Shown: positions 17,143 to 25,451 of the stretch, in pieces
Numbering within the stretch: the first letter of the stretch is position 1
How the letters are laid out: every line of letters starts with the position of its first letter
NCBI RefSeq assembly: GCF_035784015.1
Contig: NZ_JALKOW010000002.1
Source of the DNA: Comamonas sp009360615
GTDB lineage: Bacteria; Pseudomonadota; Gammaproteobacteria; Burkholderiales; Burkholderiaceae_C
Strand: one strand, 5' to 3'
DNA: 64,000 bases
Program-made: the position numbers and the translations under genes
The notes under the pieces: model-generated
Database searches by the model: none
What the model was told of the DNA's origin: nothing
What the model saw: the letters and a program-made list of their open reading frames with translations, nothing else

Positions 17143-18693
17143 ATGACTTCGATGGTGGCCGAGGAGCATAGCGCTGGCCAGGGGCCTCGGCCCATTGATG
17201 TAGCGCTGCTGGCCAGCGTGTTCGTGATTGCGGCCTGCGGTCTGCTCTATGAGCTGGCGGCAGGGGCGCTGGCGTCCTATCTGCTCGGCGATTCGGTGCT
17301 GCAGTTCTCCACCATCATCGGCACCTATCTGTTTGCCATGGGCATCGGTTCGTGGCTGTCGCGCTATTTCGAAGACCAGCTGCCTGCGCATTTTCTGCGC
17401 GTGGAGCTGATGGTGGCGCTGGTTGGCGGTGCCTTGCCGGCCGTGCTGTTTCTGGCCAATGCCTATGCGCCGGGGGCGTTCCGCTTTCTGCTCTACGGCA
17501 TGGTGATGGTGGTGGGCACGCTGGTGGGGCTGGAGATTCCGCTGGTGATGCGCATCTTGAAGCGCAATGCATCGCTCAAGGATCTGGTCTCCAAGGTGCT
17601 GACCTTCGACTATCTCGGAGCCCTGGCCGTGTCGCTGGCCTTTCCCATCGTGCTGGTGCCCAAGCTGGGCCTGGTGCGCACCGGTCTGCTGTTCGGCTTC
17701 ATGAACGCAGCCATTGCGGTCTGGGCCCTGGTGCTGTTCAAGCACGAGCTGCGCAATCTGCGTGCCCATGCCTGGGCTTGCGCGCTGGTGCTGCTGGCTC
17801 TGGGCGGCGGCATCGCGGGCGCGGATCAGCTGACCCGGCTGGCCGACGACCATTTCTACCAGGATCGCATCGTGCTGAGCAGCAGCTCCCCTTATCAGCG
17901 CATCGTGGTGACGCAGGGGCGCCAGGGCGCTCGCCTGTACCTGAACGGCAATCTGCAGTTTGCCCAGAGCGACGAGTACCGCTATCACGAAGCGCTGGTC
18001 CACCCCGCCATGGCCGCACATGGCGCGGTGAAGAAAGTGGCGGTGCTGGGCGGCGGCGACGGCATGGCCGTGCGCGAGGTGCTCAAGTATCCGGGTGTGG
18101 AGTCCGTCGTGCTGGTGGAGCTGGATCCGGCCATGACCGATCTGTTCAGAAGCAATGCCATGATGACGGCGCTCAACGGCAATGCACTCAACGATCCCCG
18201 TGTGAGCATCGAGAACGCGGACGCCTTCCACTGGCTGCAGCAAGGCTCGGAGACTTTCGATGTGATCGTGGTGGACTTCCCCGATCCCACCAATTTCGCC
18301 ATCGGCAAGCTGTTCACCAACAGTTTCTATGCGTTGCTGGACAAGCGTCTGGCGGCCAGCGGCTATGCCGTGATCCAGACCACCTCGCCGCTGATCGCGC
18401 GCCGCAGCTTCTGGACCGTGGTGCAGACCGTGGAGTCCGTGGGCCTGACGGCCGCGCCCTATCACGTGCATGTGCCCAGTTTTGGCGAATGGGGCTTTGT
18501 GCTGGCCAGCCACCGTCCCTGGCGCGAACCCGAGGCCTTGCCTGCCGGCATGCGTTTTCTGACCCTTCCCACGCTGCGCCTGATGTTTGACTTTCCGCTC
18601 GATATGGCGCGTGTGCCGACCGAGGTGAACCGCCTGTCCAATCAGGTCCTGGTCAACACCTATGAGCGCGAGTGGGGCAAGGTGGAGCACTGA
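17143..18693 (+). CDS. Membrane-anchored polyamine aminopropyltransferase (spermidine-synthase-like)
   Basis: 516 residues. The N-terminal ~220 residues carry about seven hydrophobic helices (VALLASVFVIAACGLLYELAA onward). The C-terminal half is a spermidine-synthase fold: LYLNGNLQFAQSDEYRYHEAL, the S-adenosyl-binding GGGDGMAVREVL near residue 304, VVLVELDPAM, and the catalytic-type VVDFPDPTN Asp region. Soluble SpeE transfers aminopropyl from decarboxylated SAM to putrescine; this version is tethered in the membrane, and its true acceptor is unknown. No SpeD (SAM decarboxylase) gene is in the window. Start at ATG 17143 (a TTG precedes it). Overlaps the next gene by one base in TGATG. Confidence 0.85.
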   Translation: MTSMVAEEHSAGQGPRPIDVALLASVFVIAACGLLYELAAGALASYLLGDSVLQFSTIIGTYLFAMGIGSWLSRYFEDQLPAHFLRVELMVALVGGALPAVLFLANAYAPGAFRFLLYGMVMVVGTLVGLEIPLVMRILKRNASLKDLVSKVLTFDYLGALAVSLAFPIVLVPKLGLVRTGLLFGFMNAAIAVWALVLFKHELRNLRAHAWACALVLLALGGGIAGADQLTRLADDHFYQDRIVLSSSSPYQRIVVTQGRQGARLYLNGNLQFAQSDEYRYHEALVHPAMAAHGAVKKVAVLGGGDGMAVREVLKYPGVESVVLVELDPAMTDLFRSNAMMTALNGNALNDPRVSIENADAFHWLQQGSETFDVIVVDFPDPTNFAIGKLFTNSFYALLDKRLAASGYAVIQTTSPLIARRSFWTVVQTVESVGLTAAPYHVHVPSFGEWGFVLASHRPWREPEALPAGMRFLTLPTLRLMFDFPLDMARVPTEVNRLSNQVLVNTYEREWGKVEH

Positions 18694-20429
18694 TGCGGGC
18701 TGATCTGAAGCGGCGCGACTGGCTCGGGCTGGCGGCCGCCGGCGCTTTGGGCGCAGCGGGCCTGGCCGGCTGCAAGCAGCCAGCGCCCAGGCTGGAGGAT
18801 TTGCCGGGCAGCTTCAGTGGCGTGGCGCTGGAGCGCGGTCATGGCCTGCGCCCCTTCTGGCAGCGCCTGGCGCAAGGGCTGGAGCTGCCCGCACCTGCCG
18901 TAGTGCACCGGGCATCGGTCGTGATAGCGGGCGGCGGCATGGCCGGGCTGGCGGCGGCGCGCGCGCTGGAGCTGGCGGGTGTTCAGGGCGCAGCCTTGCT
19001 CGATACCCAGACCGCCATGGGCGGCAACAGCCAGGGCGGGCAGGTCAAGGGCATCGCCTGCCCCCTGGGCGCGCACTATCTGCCCGTGCCCGGCGACGAT
19101 GCCCATGAAGTGCAGGACTGGCTGGAGGAGCTGGGCGTGCGCCAGCGTCGCGCCGGCCGCTGGCGCTATGACGAGCGCTATCTCTGCCATAGCCCGCAGG
19201 AGCGCCTGTACTGGCAGGGCGGCTGGCATGAGGGACTGCTGCCGGTGCAGGGGGTGAGCCAGCGCACGCTGGAGCAATATGCGCTGTTTGAAAAACTGGT
19301 CGAGGCAGCGTCCCGGGCTGCAGCCTTTGCCATGCCATCCATCCGTGTCTGGCAGCGCCAAGCGGGTCTGCCTGCCGCCCACGCCGAGCTGGATGCGCGC
19401 CGCTTTGACCAGTGGCTGGCGGCACAGGGACTTGATGACGAACGTCTGCTCTGGTATCTGGACTACAGCTGCCGCGATGATTTCGGAGCCGGTCTGAGCC
19501 GCGTTTCGGCCTGGGCGGGGATTCATTATTTCGCCAGCCGCCATGGTTTCCACGCGCCGCGTCCGCAGTCCGAACATGAGAGCGAGGAGAGCGGCGAGCA
19601 GGTGCTGACCTGGCCTGAGGGCAATGGCTGGCTGGCCCGGCAACTGGTGGCGGGACTGAAAGCCACGCAGCTGCAGGCCGATTGCAGCGTGCTCGCCATC
19701 ACCGAGGATGCGGGCGGCGTGCAGATCGAGGTCTATCACCACGGCCGCCAGCAGCATGAACGCTGGCTGGCGCGCCATTGCGTGGTGGCCTTGCCCAGTT
19801 TTGTGGCCGCACGCGTGCTGCGCGATGCACCCGATTTTCTGCGCGCCGTGGCGGCGCGTCTGGACTGGGCACCCTGGCTGGTGGCGAACATCCATATCGA
19901 CCGGCCGCTGGCCGACTACCCAGGGGCGGAGCCTGCCTGGGACAATGTGCTGTACCGCGATGGCAATGCGGGGGGGCTGGGCTATGTGGATGCGGGCAAT
20001 CAGCGACTGGACCGCATTCGCCGCCAGCCCACGGTGCTGAGCTACTACCAGGCGCTGGGGGACTGGGCCGATGGGCGCAGGCAATTGATGCAGCAGCCGT
20101 TTGCCTTCTGGCGCGACCGCATCGTGAACACGTTGAGCGAGCCGCACCCCGACCTGCTGCAGCGTGCCACACGCATGGAAATCACCCGCTATGGTCATGC
20201 CATGGCGATTCCGCGCCCTGGTGATCAGCGCGCGTTGAGTGCGACAGCCATCAAGTTCAATGATGGACAGCGCAAGTTGCTATTGAATGGTGAGCGCGTG
20301 CAGGGCCTGCCTACGCCAGCAACGGCGCGGCTGAGCTTTGCGCACGCGGACTGGGCCGGCTATTCGGTGCTGGAAGAGGCGTTCACGCGCGGCCACCATG
20401 CAGGGTTGTTGGCGGCACAGGGCGTCTAG
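18693..20429 (+). CDS. Tat-exported FAD-dependent amine-oxidase-like lipoprotein
   Basis: 578 residues. The start at 18693 shares a base with the preceding stop, so the genes are translationally coupled. The N terminus has a twin-arginine motif KRRDWLG (Arg7, Arg8), a hydrophobic stretch and a lipobox LAGC (Cys27), so the folded, FAD-loaded protein is probably exported and lipid-anchored. The dinucleotide motif AGGGMAGLAAARALELAG is at about 78-95, followed by GGNSQGG, typical of flavin amine oxidases and phytoene-desaturase relatives. A late FAHADWAGYSVLEEAFTRG segment matches the C-terminal FAD contact of amine oxidases. Context suggests an amine or polyamine substrate made by the upstream enzyme; this is inference. 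Confidence 0.82.
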   Translation: MRADLKRRDWLGLAAAGALGAAGLAGCKQPAPRLEDLPGSFSGVALERGHGLRPFWQRLAQGLELPAPAVVHRASVVIAGGGMAGLAAARALELAGVQGAALLDTQTAMGGNSQGGQVKGIACPLGAHYLPVPGDDAHEVQDWLEELGVRQRRAGRWRYDERYLCHSPQERLYWQGGWHEGLLPVQGVSQRTLEQYALFEKLVEAASRAAAFAMPSIRVWQRQAGLPAAHAELDARRFDQWLAAQGLDDERLLWYLDYSCRDDFGAGLSRVSAWAGIHYFASRHGFHAPRPQSEHESEESGEQVLTWPEGNGWLARQLVAGLKATQLQADCSVLAITEDAGGVQIEVYHHGRQQHERWLARHCVVALPSFVAARVLRDAPDFLRAVAARLDWAPWLVANIHIDRPLADYPGAEPAWDNVLYRDGNAGGLGYVDAGNQRLDRIRRQPTVLSYYQALGDWADGRRQLMQQPFAFWRDRIVNTLSEPHPDLLQRATRMEITRYGHAMAIPRPGDQRALSATAIKFNDGQRKLLLNGERVQGLPTPATARLSFAHADWAGYSVLEEAFTRGHHAGLLAAQGV

Positions 20430-20440
20430 AGCGCAAAGCC

Positions 20441-21433
20441 TCAGCGTCTGCTGCCCGGCAGCTTGACCATACGGTACAGCTCGGCGTTGCCGCGCGCGCT
20501 GTGAATGCCCAGCTGTGCCATGGAGCGCAGATCCAGATCCAGCGTCAGCGAGGAACGCGCCAGCGCCGAGGTGATGGCCGGCCTGCGCCCGTCCAGATGC
20601 CAGATGGGCGGGTACATGCTGTGACCGTCACGGTCGATCACACTGGCAATCTGGGGCTCCTCCAGGCTTTTGCCACGGCGCAGCACCACGGCCACTTCGC
20701 CATTGTCCAGCTGCACATAGGTGCCGGGCGGGTACAGGCCCACGACATCGATCAGGGCCTGCTTGACCTCATCTGCGTACTGGCCACCCTGCTGCAGGAC
20801 TTGCAGCGATTCGGTGGCCGAGCGGCCGCTGCGGGTCTTGCGCGGACTGATCAGGGCCGCATAGCGATCCACCGTGCCCAGAATGCGCACCAGGCGCTCC
20901 AGCGGCTGCAGCTGTGCCAGCGGCGCGGGCTGCAGCACCACATGGTGGTATTGCACCGTGTCCAGCCAGAGCTGGTCGCGCACCATCAGCCGCTCCAGCG
21001 TCAGGCGCCCCTCTGTGGGGTGCTGCTTGACGGCTTCGGCCTGCTGACCGCTCAGCGGCGTACGTTGCACGGCCAGCTGGTTCTGCAGCACGGTCATGCC
21101 GATATTCATGGTCAGCGCGGCGCGAATCAGCGTATCGCGCTCGACCTGGGGCAGGCCCAGCTCCTTGGCCAGGATGTGGCACAGGCCCGCGCAGACCACG
21201 GCGTGTGACGGGCTGTAGCCCACGGTGGTCGAGCTGGCACGCTGAAACATCAGGTACAGCGCGGCGTCGCTGTCCTGGGTGATGAGGTCCTGCAACCACA
21301 GATCGAGCTGGTGCAGCTTGCTGGCAAAGCCGGGGATGCGCAGCGGCTCGGTCAGCAGCAGCGCGACGGCCGCTTCCAGATCCGACCACAGGCCCAGCAG
21401 GTCTTCGTAGGGGTCGTCGTAGCGTGCTTGCAT
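20441..21433 (-). CDS. HD-GYP-like protein with degenerate metal-binding motifs
   Basis: 330 residues. The overall pattern matches HD-GYP phosphodiesterases (SHAVVCAGLCHILAKELGL, QHPTEGRLTLERLM, ILGTVDRYAALISPRKTRSGRS), which normally hydrolyse cyclic di-GMP using HD, HDIGK and HHE...GYP motifs. Here HDIGK is replaced by MNIGM and the GYP loop region reads YHHVVLQPAPLAQLQP, so key ligands are missing. It is probably non-catalytic, perhaps a regulatory binder. The C-terminal domain (YVQLDNGEVAVVLRRG...IASVIDRDG) resembles a beta-rich domain often attached to such proteins. Minus strand, convergent with the FAD protein gene. Confidence 0.72.
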   Translation of the reverse strand: MQARYDDPYEDLLGLWSDLEAAVALLLTEPLRIPGFASKLHQLDLWLQDLITQDSDAALYLMFQRASSTTVGYSPSHAVVCAGLCHILAKELGLPQVERDTLIRAALTMNIGMTVLQNQLAVQRTPLSGQQAEAVKQHPTEGRLTLERLMVRDQLWLDTVQYHHVVLQPAPLAQLQPLERLVRILGTVDRYAALISPRKTRSGRSATESLQVLQQGGQYADEVKQALIDVVGLYPPGTYVQLDNGEVAVVLRRGKSLEEPQIASVIDRDGHSMYPPIWHLDGRRPAITSALARSSLTLDLDLRSMAQLGIHSARGNAELYRMVKLPGSRR

Positions 21434-21448
21434 CGGCGTGAGGCGGGA

Positions 21449-22183
21449 TCAGTTCTTCTCGAGAACCATCTCGTTGCCCTTGCGGGTCATCTGAAACTGG
21501 GTCAGCACGTTGTTGCCCAGCAGCACATAGGGCATGGACTCGGGCGCGACCACGGCGTCCATGCCATAGACCTCCATCTCGCCCAGCTTGACGCTGTCGA
21601 GCCGGATGCGCCAGCCCTGGGCCGTGCCGTTGGCGGTGCGCATCAGCACGGGCACGCCCTGCTGGTAGGGCAGTCCCATGCGGTCGGCATCGGCGCGGCC
21701 TATGGCAACGGTGCTGGCGCCGGTGTCCACCATGTACTGCATGGTTTTGCCGTTGATATAGCCGCGATCAATGAAATGGCCGCGGGAGTCGGCGATCAGG
21801 ACCAGCCGGCCCGAGCGTGCGGCACCGCCAGCGCCGCCCCGGCTGCCCACGCTGACCGGAGCATCGCCCAGGCGCACGGTCTGCCGCCGGCCCTTGATCT
21901 CCACCACGGCAGTGTCGCCGCTGATCTGCAGCAGGCGCACCTCCCTGTGGCTTTCGTTGACGGCCAGCGCCTTGGGGGCACCGCCGTCAATGACCAGCAA
22001 GGCCTTGCCGCCCAGCACGCCGGTCAGCGCCACGGACTGTCCCCAGGCGGCGGCTGCGGCCAGGCCGAGCCACAGCAGGAGGGCCGTGCGGCCCATGCTG
22101 CAGCTGCCCGGCGAGGGCATCCGCCGGCCGCACCGCATGGCGACCAGGGAGCGGGCAGCAAGGCTGCGCAGCAGGGGGCTCAT
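21449..22183 (-). CDS. Retropepsin-like clan AA aspartic protease, exported
   Basis: 244 residues from the ATG at 22183, directly abutting the yajQ stop; an internal start at 22096 (MGRTALLLWLG) would put the signal-type hydrophobic segment at the N terminus. The protease domain has YMVDTGASTVAIG, the single active-site DTGA of retroviral-type aspartic proteases that work as dimers, followed by a flap-like segment and YVLLGNNVLTQFQM. It matches the proteobacterial TIGR02281-type family, whose substrates are unknown. Periplasmic or membrane-tethered. Co-transcribed with yajQ. Confidence 0.8.
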   Translation of the reverse strand: MSPLLRSLAARSLVAMRCGRRMPSPGSCSMGRTALLLWLGLAAAAAWGQSVALTGVLGGKALLVIDGGAPKALAVNESHREVRLLQISGDTAVVEIKGRRQTVRLGDAPVSVGSRGGAGGAARSGRLVLIADSRGHFIDRGYINGKTMQYMVDTGASTVAIGRADADRMGLPYQQGVPVLMRTANGTAQGWRIRLDSVKLGEMEVYGMDAVVAPESMPYVLLGNNVLTQFQMTRKGNEMVLEKN

Positions 22184-22669
22184 TCAATCGCGGAAGTTGT
22201 TGAACGACAGGGGGTGGTCGGCGAGATCCTTGCGGATCAGGGCCATGGCGGCCTGCAGGTCGTCGCGCTTGGCACCGGTGATGCGGACCTTCTCTTCCTG
22301 GATGGCGGCCTGGACCTTGAGCTTGCTTTCCTTCATCAGCTTCTGGATCTTCTTGGCCAGTTCGGATTCGATGCCGTTCTTGACCTTGATGACCTGCTTG
22401 ACCTTGTCGCCGCCGATCTTCTGTGCCTTCTGAATGTCCAGGAAGCGTACATCCACATTGCGCTTGGTCAGCTTGTTGCGCAGCAGGTCTTCGACCTGCT
22501 GCAGCTGGAACTCCGCATCGCCGTAGATGGTGATTTCCTTGTCCTTGAGCTCGACCGCAGCCGAGGTGCCCTTGAAGTCGAAACGGGTGCCAATTTCCTT
22601 GGTGGCGTTGTCAACGGCGTTCTTCACTTCGACGAAATCGGCTTCGCAAACAGTGTCAAAAGAAGGCAT
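22184..22669 (-). CDS. yajQ: YajQ family nucleotide-binding protein
   Basis: 161 residues, the usual length. Starts MPSFDTVCEADFVEVKNAVDNA and ends DLADHPLSFNNFRD, both hallmarks of the family, with two ferredoxin-like halves (TRFDFKGTSA; ITIYGDAEFQL). YajQ proteins bind nucleotides and RNA; in Xanthomonas a homologue is a cyclic di-GMP effector. Cytoplasmic. Divergent from murB and followed without gap by the aspartic protease gene. Confidence 0.95.
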   Translation of the reverse strand: MPSFDTVCEADFVEVKNAVDNATKEIGTRFDFKGTSAAVELKDKEITIYGDAEFQLQQVEDLLRNKLTKRNVDVRFLDIQKAQKIGGDKVKQVIKVKNGIESELAKKIQKLMKESKLKVQAAIQEEKVRITGAKRDDLQAAMALIRKDLADHPLSFNNFRD

Positions 22670-22772
22670 GTGTAATTCCTATCAGTATCAGAGCGGTGAA
22701 CAGCCACAGTGCGCCGGGCCGTGATGTGCTGCTTGCCAGCAGCGGAGCAGGCGCAGTGCGACAATTGGGTGG

Positions 22773-23870
22773 ATGTTAGTCGAGAAAAATGTTCCCCTGC
22801 AGCATTGCAACACCTTTGGCATTGCCGCGCGCGCCGAAACGCTGGTGCGCATTCGTAGCCAGGACGATATCCGCCAGTTTCTTGCCGACCCGCTATGGGG
22901 GCGGCAGCCTGTCTTCGTGCTTGGCGGTGGCAGCAATGTGGTGCTGACAGGCGACGTGGCGCCTGTGGTGCTCAAGATGGAAATCATGGGCATGCGGCTG
23001 CTGCGCGAAACCGACAGGCACTGGATTGTCGAGATCGGTGCCGGCGAGCGCTGGCACGACATGGTGGCCTGGACGCTGGCCCAGGGCTATACCGGTCTTG
23101 AAAACATGGCCCTGATTCCCGGCACGGTCGGGGCGGCTCCGGTGCAGAACATCGGCGCCTACGGCCTGGAGCTGCAGGATCGCTTCGACTCGTTGGATGC
23201 GATCGACCTGGTCACCGGCGAACAGTTCAGCCTCGACGCCGCGCAGTGTGCGTTTGGCTACCGTGACTCGGTGTTCAAGCACGCACCGGCCCAGCCCAAG
23301 TACTGGCCCGTGACCGGCTCGGCAGCCCTCCCGCGGGGGCTGGGCCTCAAGGGGCGGGCGGTGATCACACGCGTGCGTCTGGCGTTGCCCAAGGGCTGGA
23401 AGCCGGATCTGGGCTATCTCGATCTGCAGCGCAAGCAGGCGGAAAAAGGCATAGCACAGCCGACCGCGCAGCAGGTCTTTGAATGGGTCTGCGAGATCCG
23501 CCGTGCCAAGCTGCCGGACCCCGAAGTCATCGGCAATGCGGGCAGCTTCTTCAAGAATCCCACGGTGACGACCGAGCAATGCGCGGACATCATCGCGCGC
23601 GAGCCCAAGATCGTGCACTACCCCATGGATGACGGCACCATCAAGCTCGCGGCCGGCTGGCTGATTGATGCCTGCGGCTGGAAGGGCAAGACCATGGGGA
23701 GGGCGGGCGTCTACGACAAGCAGGCGCTGGTGCTGGTCAATCGCGGAGACCGTCACAGCATTGACGCCAGCGTGACCGGCGGTGAGGTGATGACGCTTGC
23801 GGGAGCCATCCAGACCAGTGTCTACGAGCGTTTCGGCATTCGGCTGGAGCCGGAGCCGGTGGTGATCTGA
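22773..23870 (+). CDS. murB: UDP-N-acetylenolpyruvoylglucosamine reductase MurB
   Basis: 365 residues, type I MurB. Reduces UDP-GlcNAc-enolpyruvate to UDP-MurNAc with NADPH and FAD in peptidoglycan precursor synthesis. Motifs: LGGGSNVVL (FAD loop), IPGTVGAAPVQNIGAYG, FGYRDSVFK, the catalytic Ser in GNAGSFFKNP, and the terminal GIRLEPEPVVI with the catalytic Glu. Cytoplasmic. Stands alone here, away from the dcw cluster. Confidence 0.96.
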   Translation: MLVEKNVPLQHCNTFGIAARAETLVRIRSQDDIRQFLADPLWGRQPVFVLGGGSNVVLTGDVAPVVLKMEIMGMRLLRETDRHWIVEIGAGERWHDMVAWTLAQGYTGLENMALIPGTVGAAPVQNIGAYGLELQDRFDSLDAIDLVTGEQFSLDAAQCAFGYRDSVFKHAPAQPKYWPVTGSAALPRGLGLKGRAVITRVRLALPKGWKPDLGYLDLQRKQAEKGIAQPTAQQVFEWVCEIRRAKLPDPEVIGNAGSFFKNPTVTTEQCADIIAREPKIVHYPMDDGTIKLAAGWLIDACGWKGKTMGRAGVYDKQALVLVNRGDRHSIDASVTGGEVMTLAGAIQTSVYERFGIRLEPEPVVI

Positions 23871-23888
23871 GTGTGTGAGGAAGCCCAC

Positions 23889-23914
23889 AAAAAATGGAGC
23901 CTGAGGGCTCCATT
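23889..23914 (-). terminator. Intrinsic terminator
   Basis: AATGGAGCC (23893-23901) and GGCTCCATT (23906-23914) with a TGAG loop. The A run at 23889-23894 becomes a T run on the minus strand, serving the exported-protein gene ending at 23934; it may also stop murB transcription. Confidence 0.75.
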
Positions 23915-23933
23915 CTTGGATGTCCGCTGCAGC

Positions 23934-24425
23934 TTATTTCCAGAATGCCGGACGCAGCAAGATGCCGGAGATGCGGTAAGGAGCCTTGGGCTCGACCGCC
24001 AGTTCCATGGGCACGAAGCCCTTGGTGCAGCTCAGCAGCACGCTGGCGGCGAGGGGCGTGGAGCTCTCCATGCGTCCCACGGCCTGGCAGCTGCCGACGC
24101 CGGTGCGAACGGAGTCCAGGGCTTTTTGCACGGTGTCGATGGGAGAGTTCTTGAGAAACTCCTCGTTGAAATTGCTGGCGGTCAGCTTGGTCTTGCCGTC
24201 CATGGCCGTCACAACGGCTTGCAGACGCTTGCGCAGGGCGGCGTCAGCGGCCGCTGCATCCACATTGGCAGGAGCCGCCTGGGCCGCAGGCGCAGCCTGT
24301 GGTGCGGTGGCCTTGGCGGCATCGGTCGCAGCGGCATCGGGCTGGGCCTGCGCTGCACTCATGAAGCCGGCAGCAGCCAGCAGGGTGGTCAGACAGACAG
24401 CATTGCGTGTTTTGGTGGAGATCAT
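23934..24425 (-). CDS. Small exported protein of unknown function
   Basis: 163 residues from the start at 24425. A Sec signal peptide (hydrophobic LTTLLAAAGFMSAAQA, cleavage near AQA) is followed by an Ala/Pro/Gln-rich linker and a domain containing two Cys (GSCQAVGRM and LLSCTKGFVPMEL) that could form a disulfide. No family recognised beyond similarity to short exported Burkholderiales proteins. AAAGG lies about eight bases upstream of the start. Divergent from phaR. Confidence 0.7.
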   Translation of the reverse strand: MISTKTRNAVCLTTLLAAAGFMSAAQAQPDAAATDAAKATAPQAAPAAQAAPANVDAAAADAALRKRLQAVVTAMDGKTKLTASNFNEEFLKNSPIDTVQKALDSVRTGVGSCQAVGRMESSTPLAASVLLSCTKGFVPMELAVEPKAPYRISGILLRPAFWK

Positions 24426-24689
24426 TCCGTTGAGCCTTTCGTCAAACAACGAGAGGCACTGTAAACCTTCTGCAAGCTTTATTGCGCCGGAGAGCAAGCT
24501 GTTTTTGTGAATGAATGGCAAAGACCTGGGGCAGGCTGTGACGGAGGTGCGACTTTGTTGCTGCGCAGACAAGCCTGTTTGTCAGGGTTACTGCTTGCCG
24601 GAGCGGCTTGCGCACTGCCTAAAATCTGTTGCACTGCAATAGCTCAATTGACGACGGGGGGCAGATCCCCAGAACATAAAGGACTTGCA

Positions 24690-25235
24690 ATGCAAGAAAG
24701 CAAAGAGGGCAAAGAAGGTGATGTCGAGGCGGGGACGCAGCGAATCATCAAGAAGTACCCCAATCGTCGCCTGTACGACACCAACACCTCTTCCTACATC
24801 ACGCTGGCCGAGGTCAAGCAACTGGTCATGGACAGCGAGCCGGTGGTCATCCGGGATGCCAAGACGAATGAAGACCTGACGCGTTCCATTCTGTTGCAGA
24901 TCATTCTGGAGGAAGAGGCCGGAGGGGCACCCATGTTCTCCGAGGCGATGCTGGCCAACATCATTCGCTTCTATGGGCATGCCATGCAGGGTTTCATGGG
25001 AAGCTATATCGAAAAGAACGTGCAGATGTTCACGGATTTCCAGAGCAAGCTGGCGGGCCAGTCCCAGGGCGTGAATCCCGAGGCCTGGAAGCAGTTCATG
25101 AGCATGCAGCCTCAGGCCATGCAGGGCTTGATGGGAAGCTATATGGAGCAGTCCCAGAACATGTTCACCCAGATGCAGGAGCAGATGCAAAAGCAGACGG
25201 AGCAGATGCTGGGCGTGTTCGGCATCAAGCGCTGA
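24690..25235 (+). CDS. phaR: Polyhydroxyalkanoate synthesis repressor PhaR
   Basis: 181 residues from ATG 24690, with AAAGGA six bases upstream. PhaR represses phasin and PHA genes and is released by binding polyhydroxyalkanoate granules. The N-terminal DNA-binding domain is diagnostic (IIKKYPNRRLYDT, YITLAEVKQLV); a second conserved block follows (ILLQIILEEEAGG, FYGHAMQGFMGSYIE), then a Met/Gln-rich C terminus with repeated MQGxMGSY motifs. Its presence implies PHA storage; no phaC or phasin gene is nearby. Confidence 0.95.
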   Translation: MQESKEGKEGDVEAGTQRIIKKYPNRRLYDTNTSSYITLAEVKQLVMDSEPVVIRDAKTNEDLTRSILLQIILEEEAGGAPMFSEAMLANIIRFYGHAMQGFMGSYIEKNVQMFTDFQSKLAGQSQGVNPEAWKQFMSMQPQAMQGLMGSYMEQSQNMFTQMQEQMQKQTEQMLGVFGIKR

Positions 25236-25256
25236 GCGCTCGGAACCTGTTCCACA

Positions 25257-25279
25257 GCGGGCCGACGGCCCGCTTTTTT
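25257..25279 (+). terminator. Intrinsic terminator of phaR
   Basis: GCGGGCC (25257-25263), loop GAC, GGCCCGC (25267-25273), then six T. Perfect stem just after the phaR stop. Confidence 0.9.
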
Positions 25280-25451
25280 GATGGCGGCTTCGGCTGTCTG
25301 CCTGCGCTAGTCCCAATTGACGATGTTCTTGACTGTCGCCCGCCGAACAATGATTTCGTTGCTTCGGAATCGCGAGTCGGCAGGGAAGAAGAACGATCAG
25401 TGAAATTCAATGACAGGCAGATGCATGGCAATGCATCCAGGGAGACTAGGC

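Noticed and set aside
24507..24689. Lipoprotein-signal-like sequence in frame ahead of phaR
   Set aside because: It looks like a hydrophobic LLLRRQACLSGLLLAGAAC stretch, but PhaR is a cytoplasmic repressor and the ATG at 24690 has a good ribosome site.
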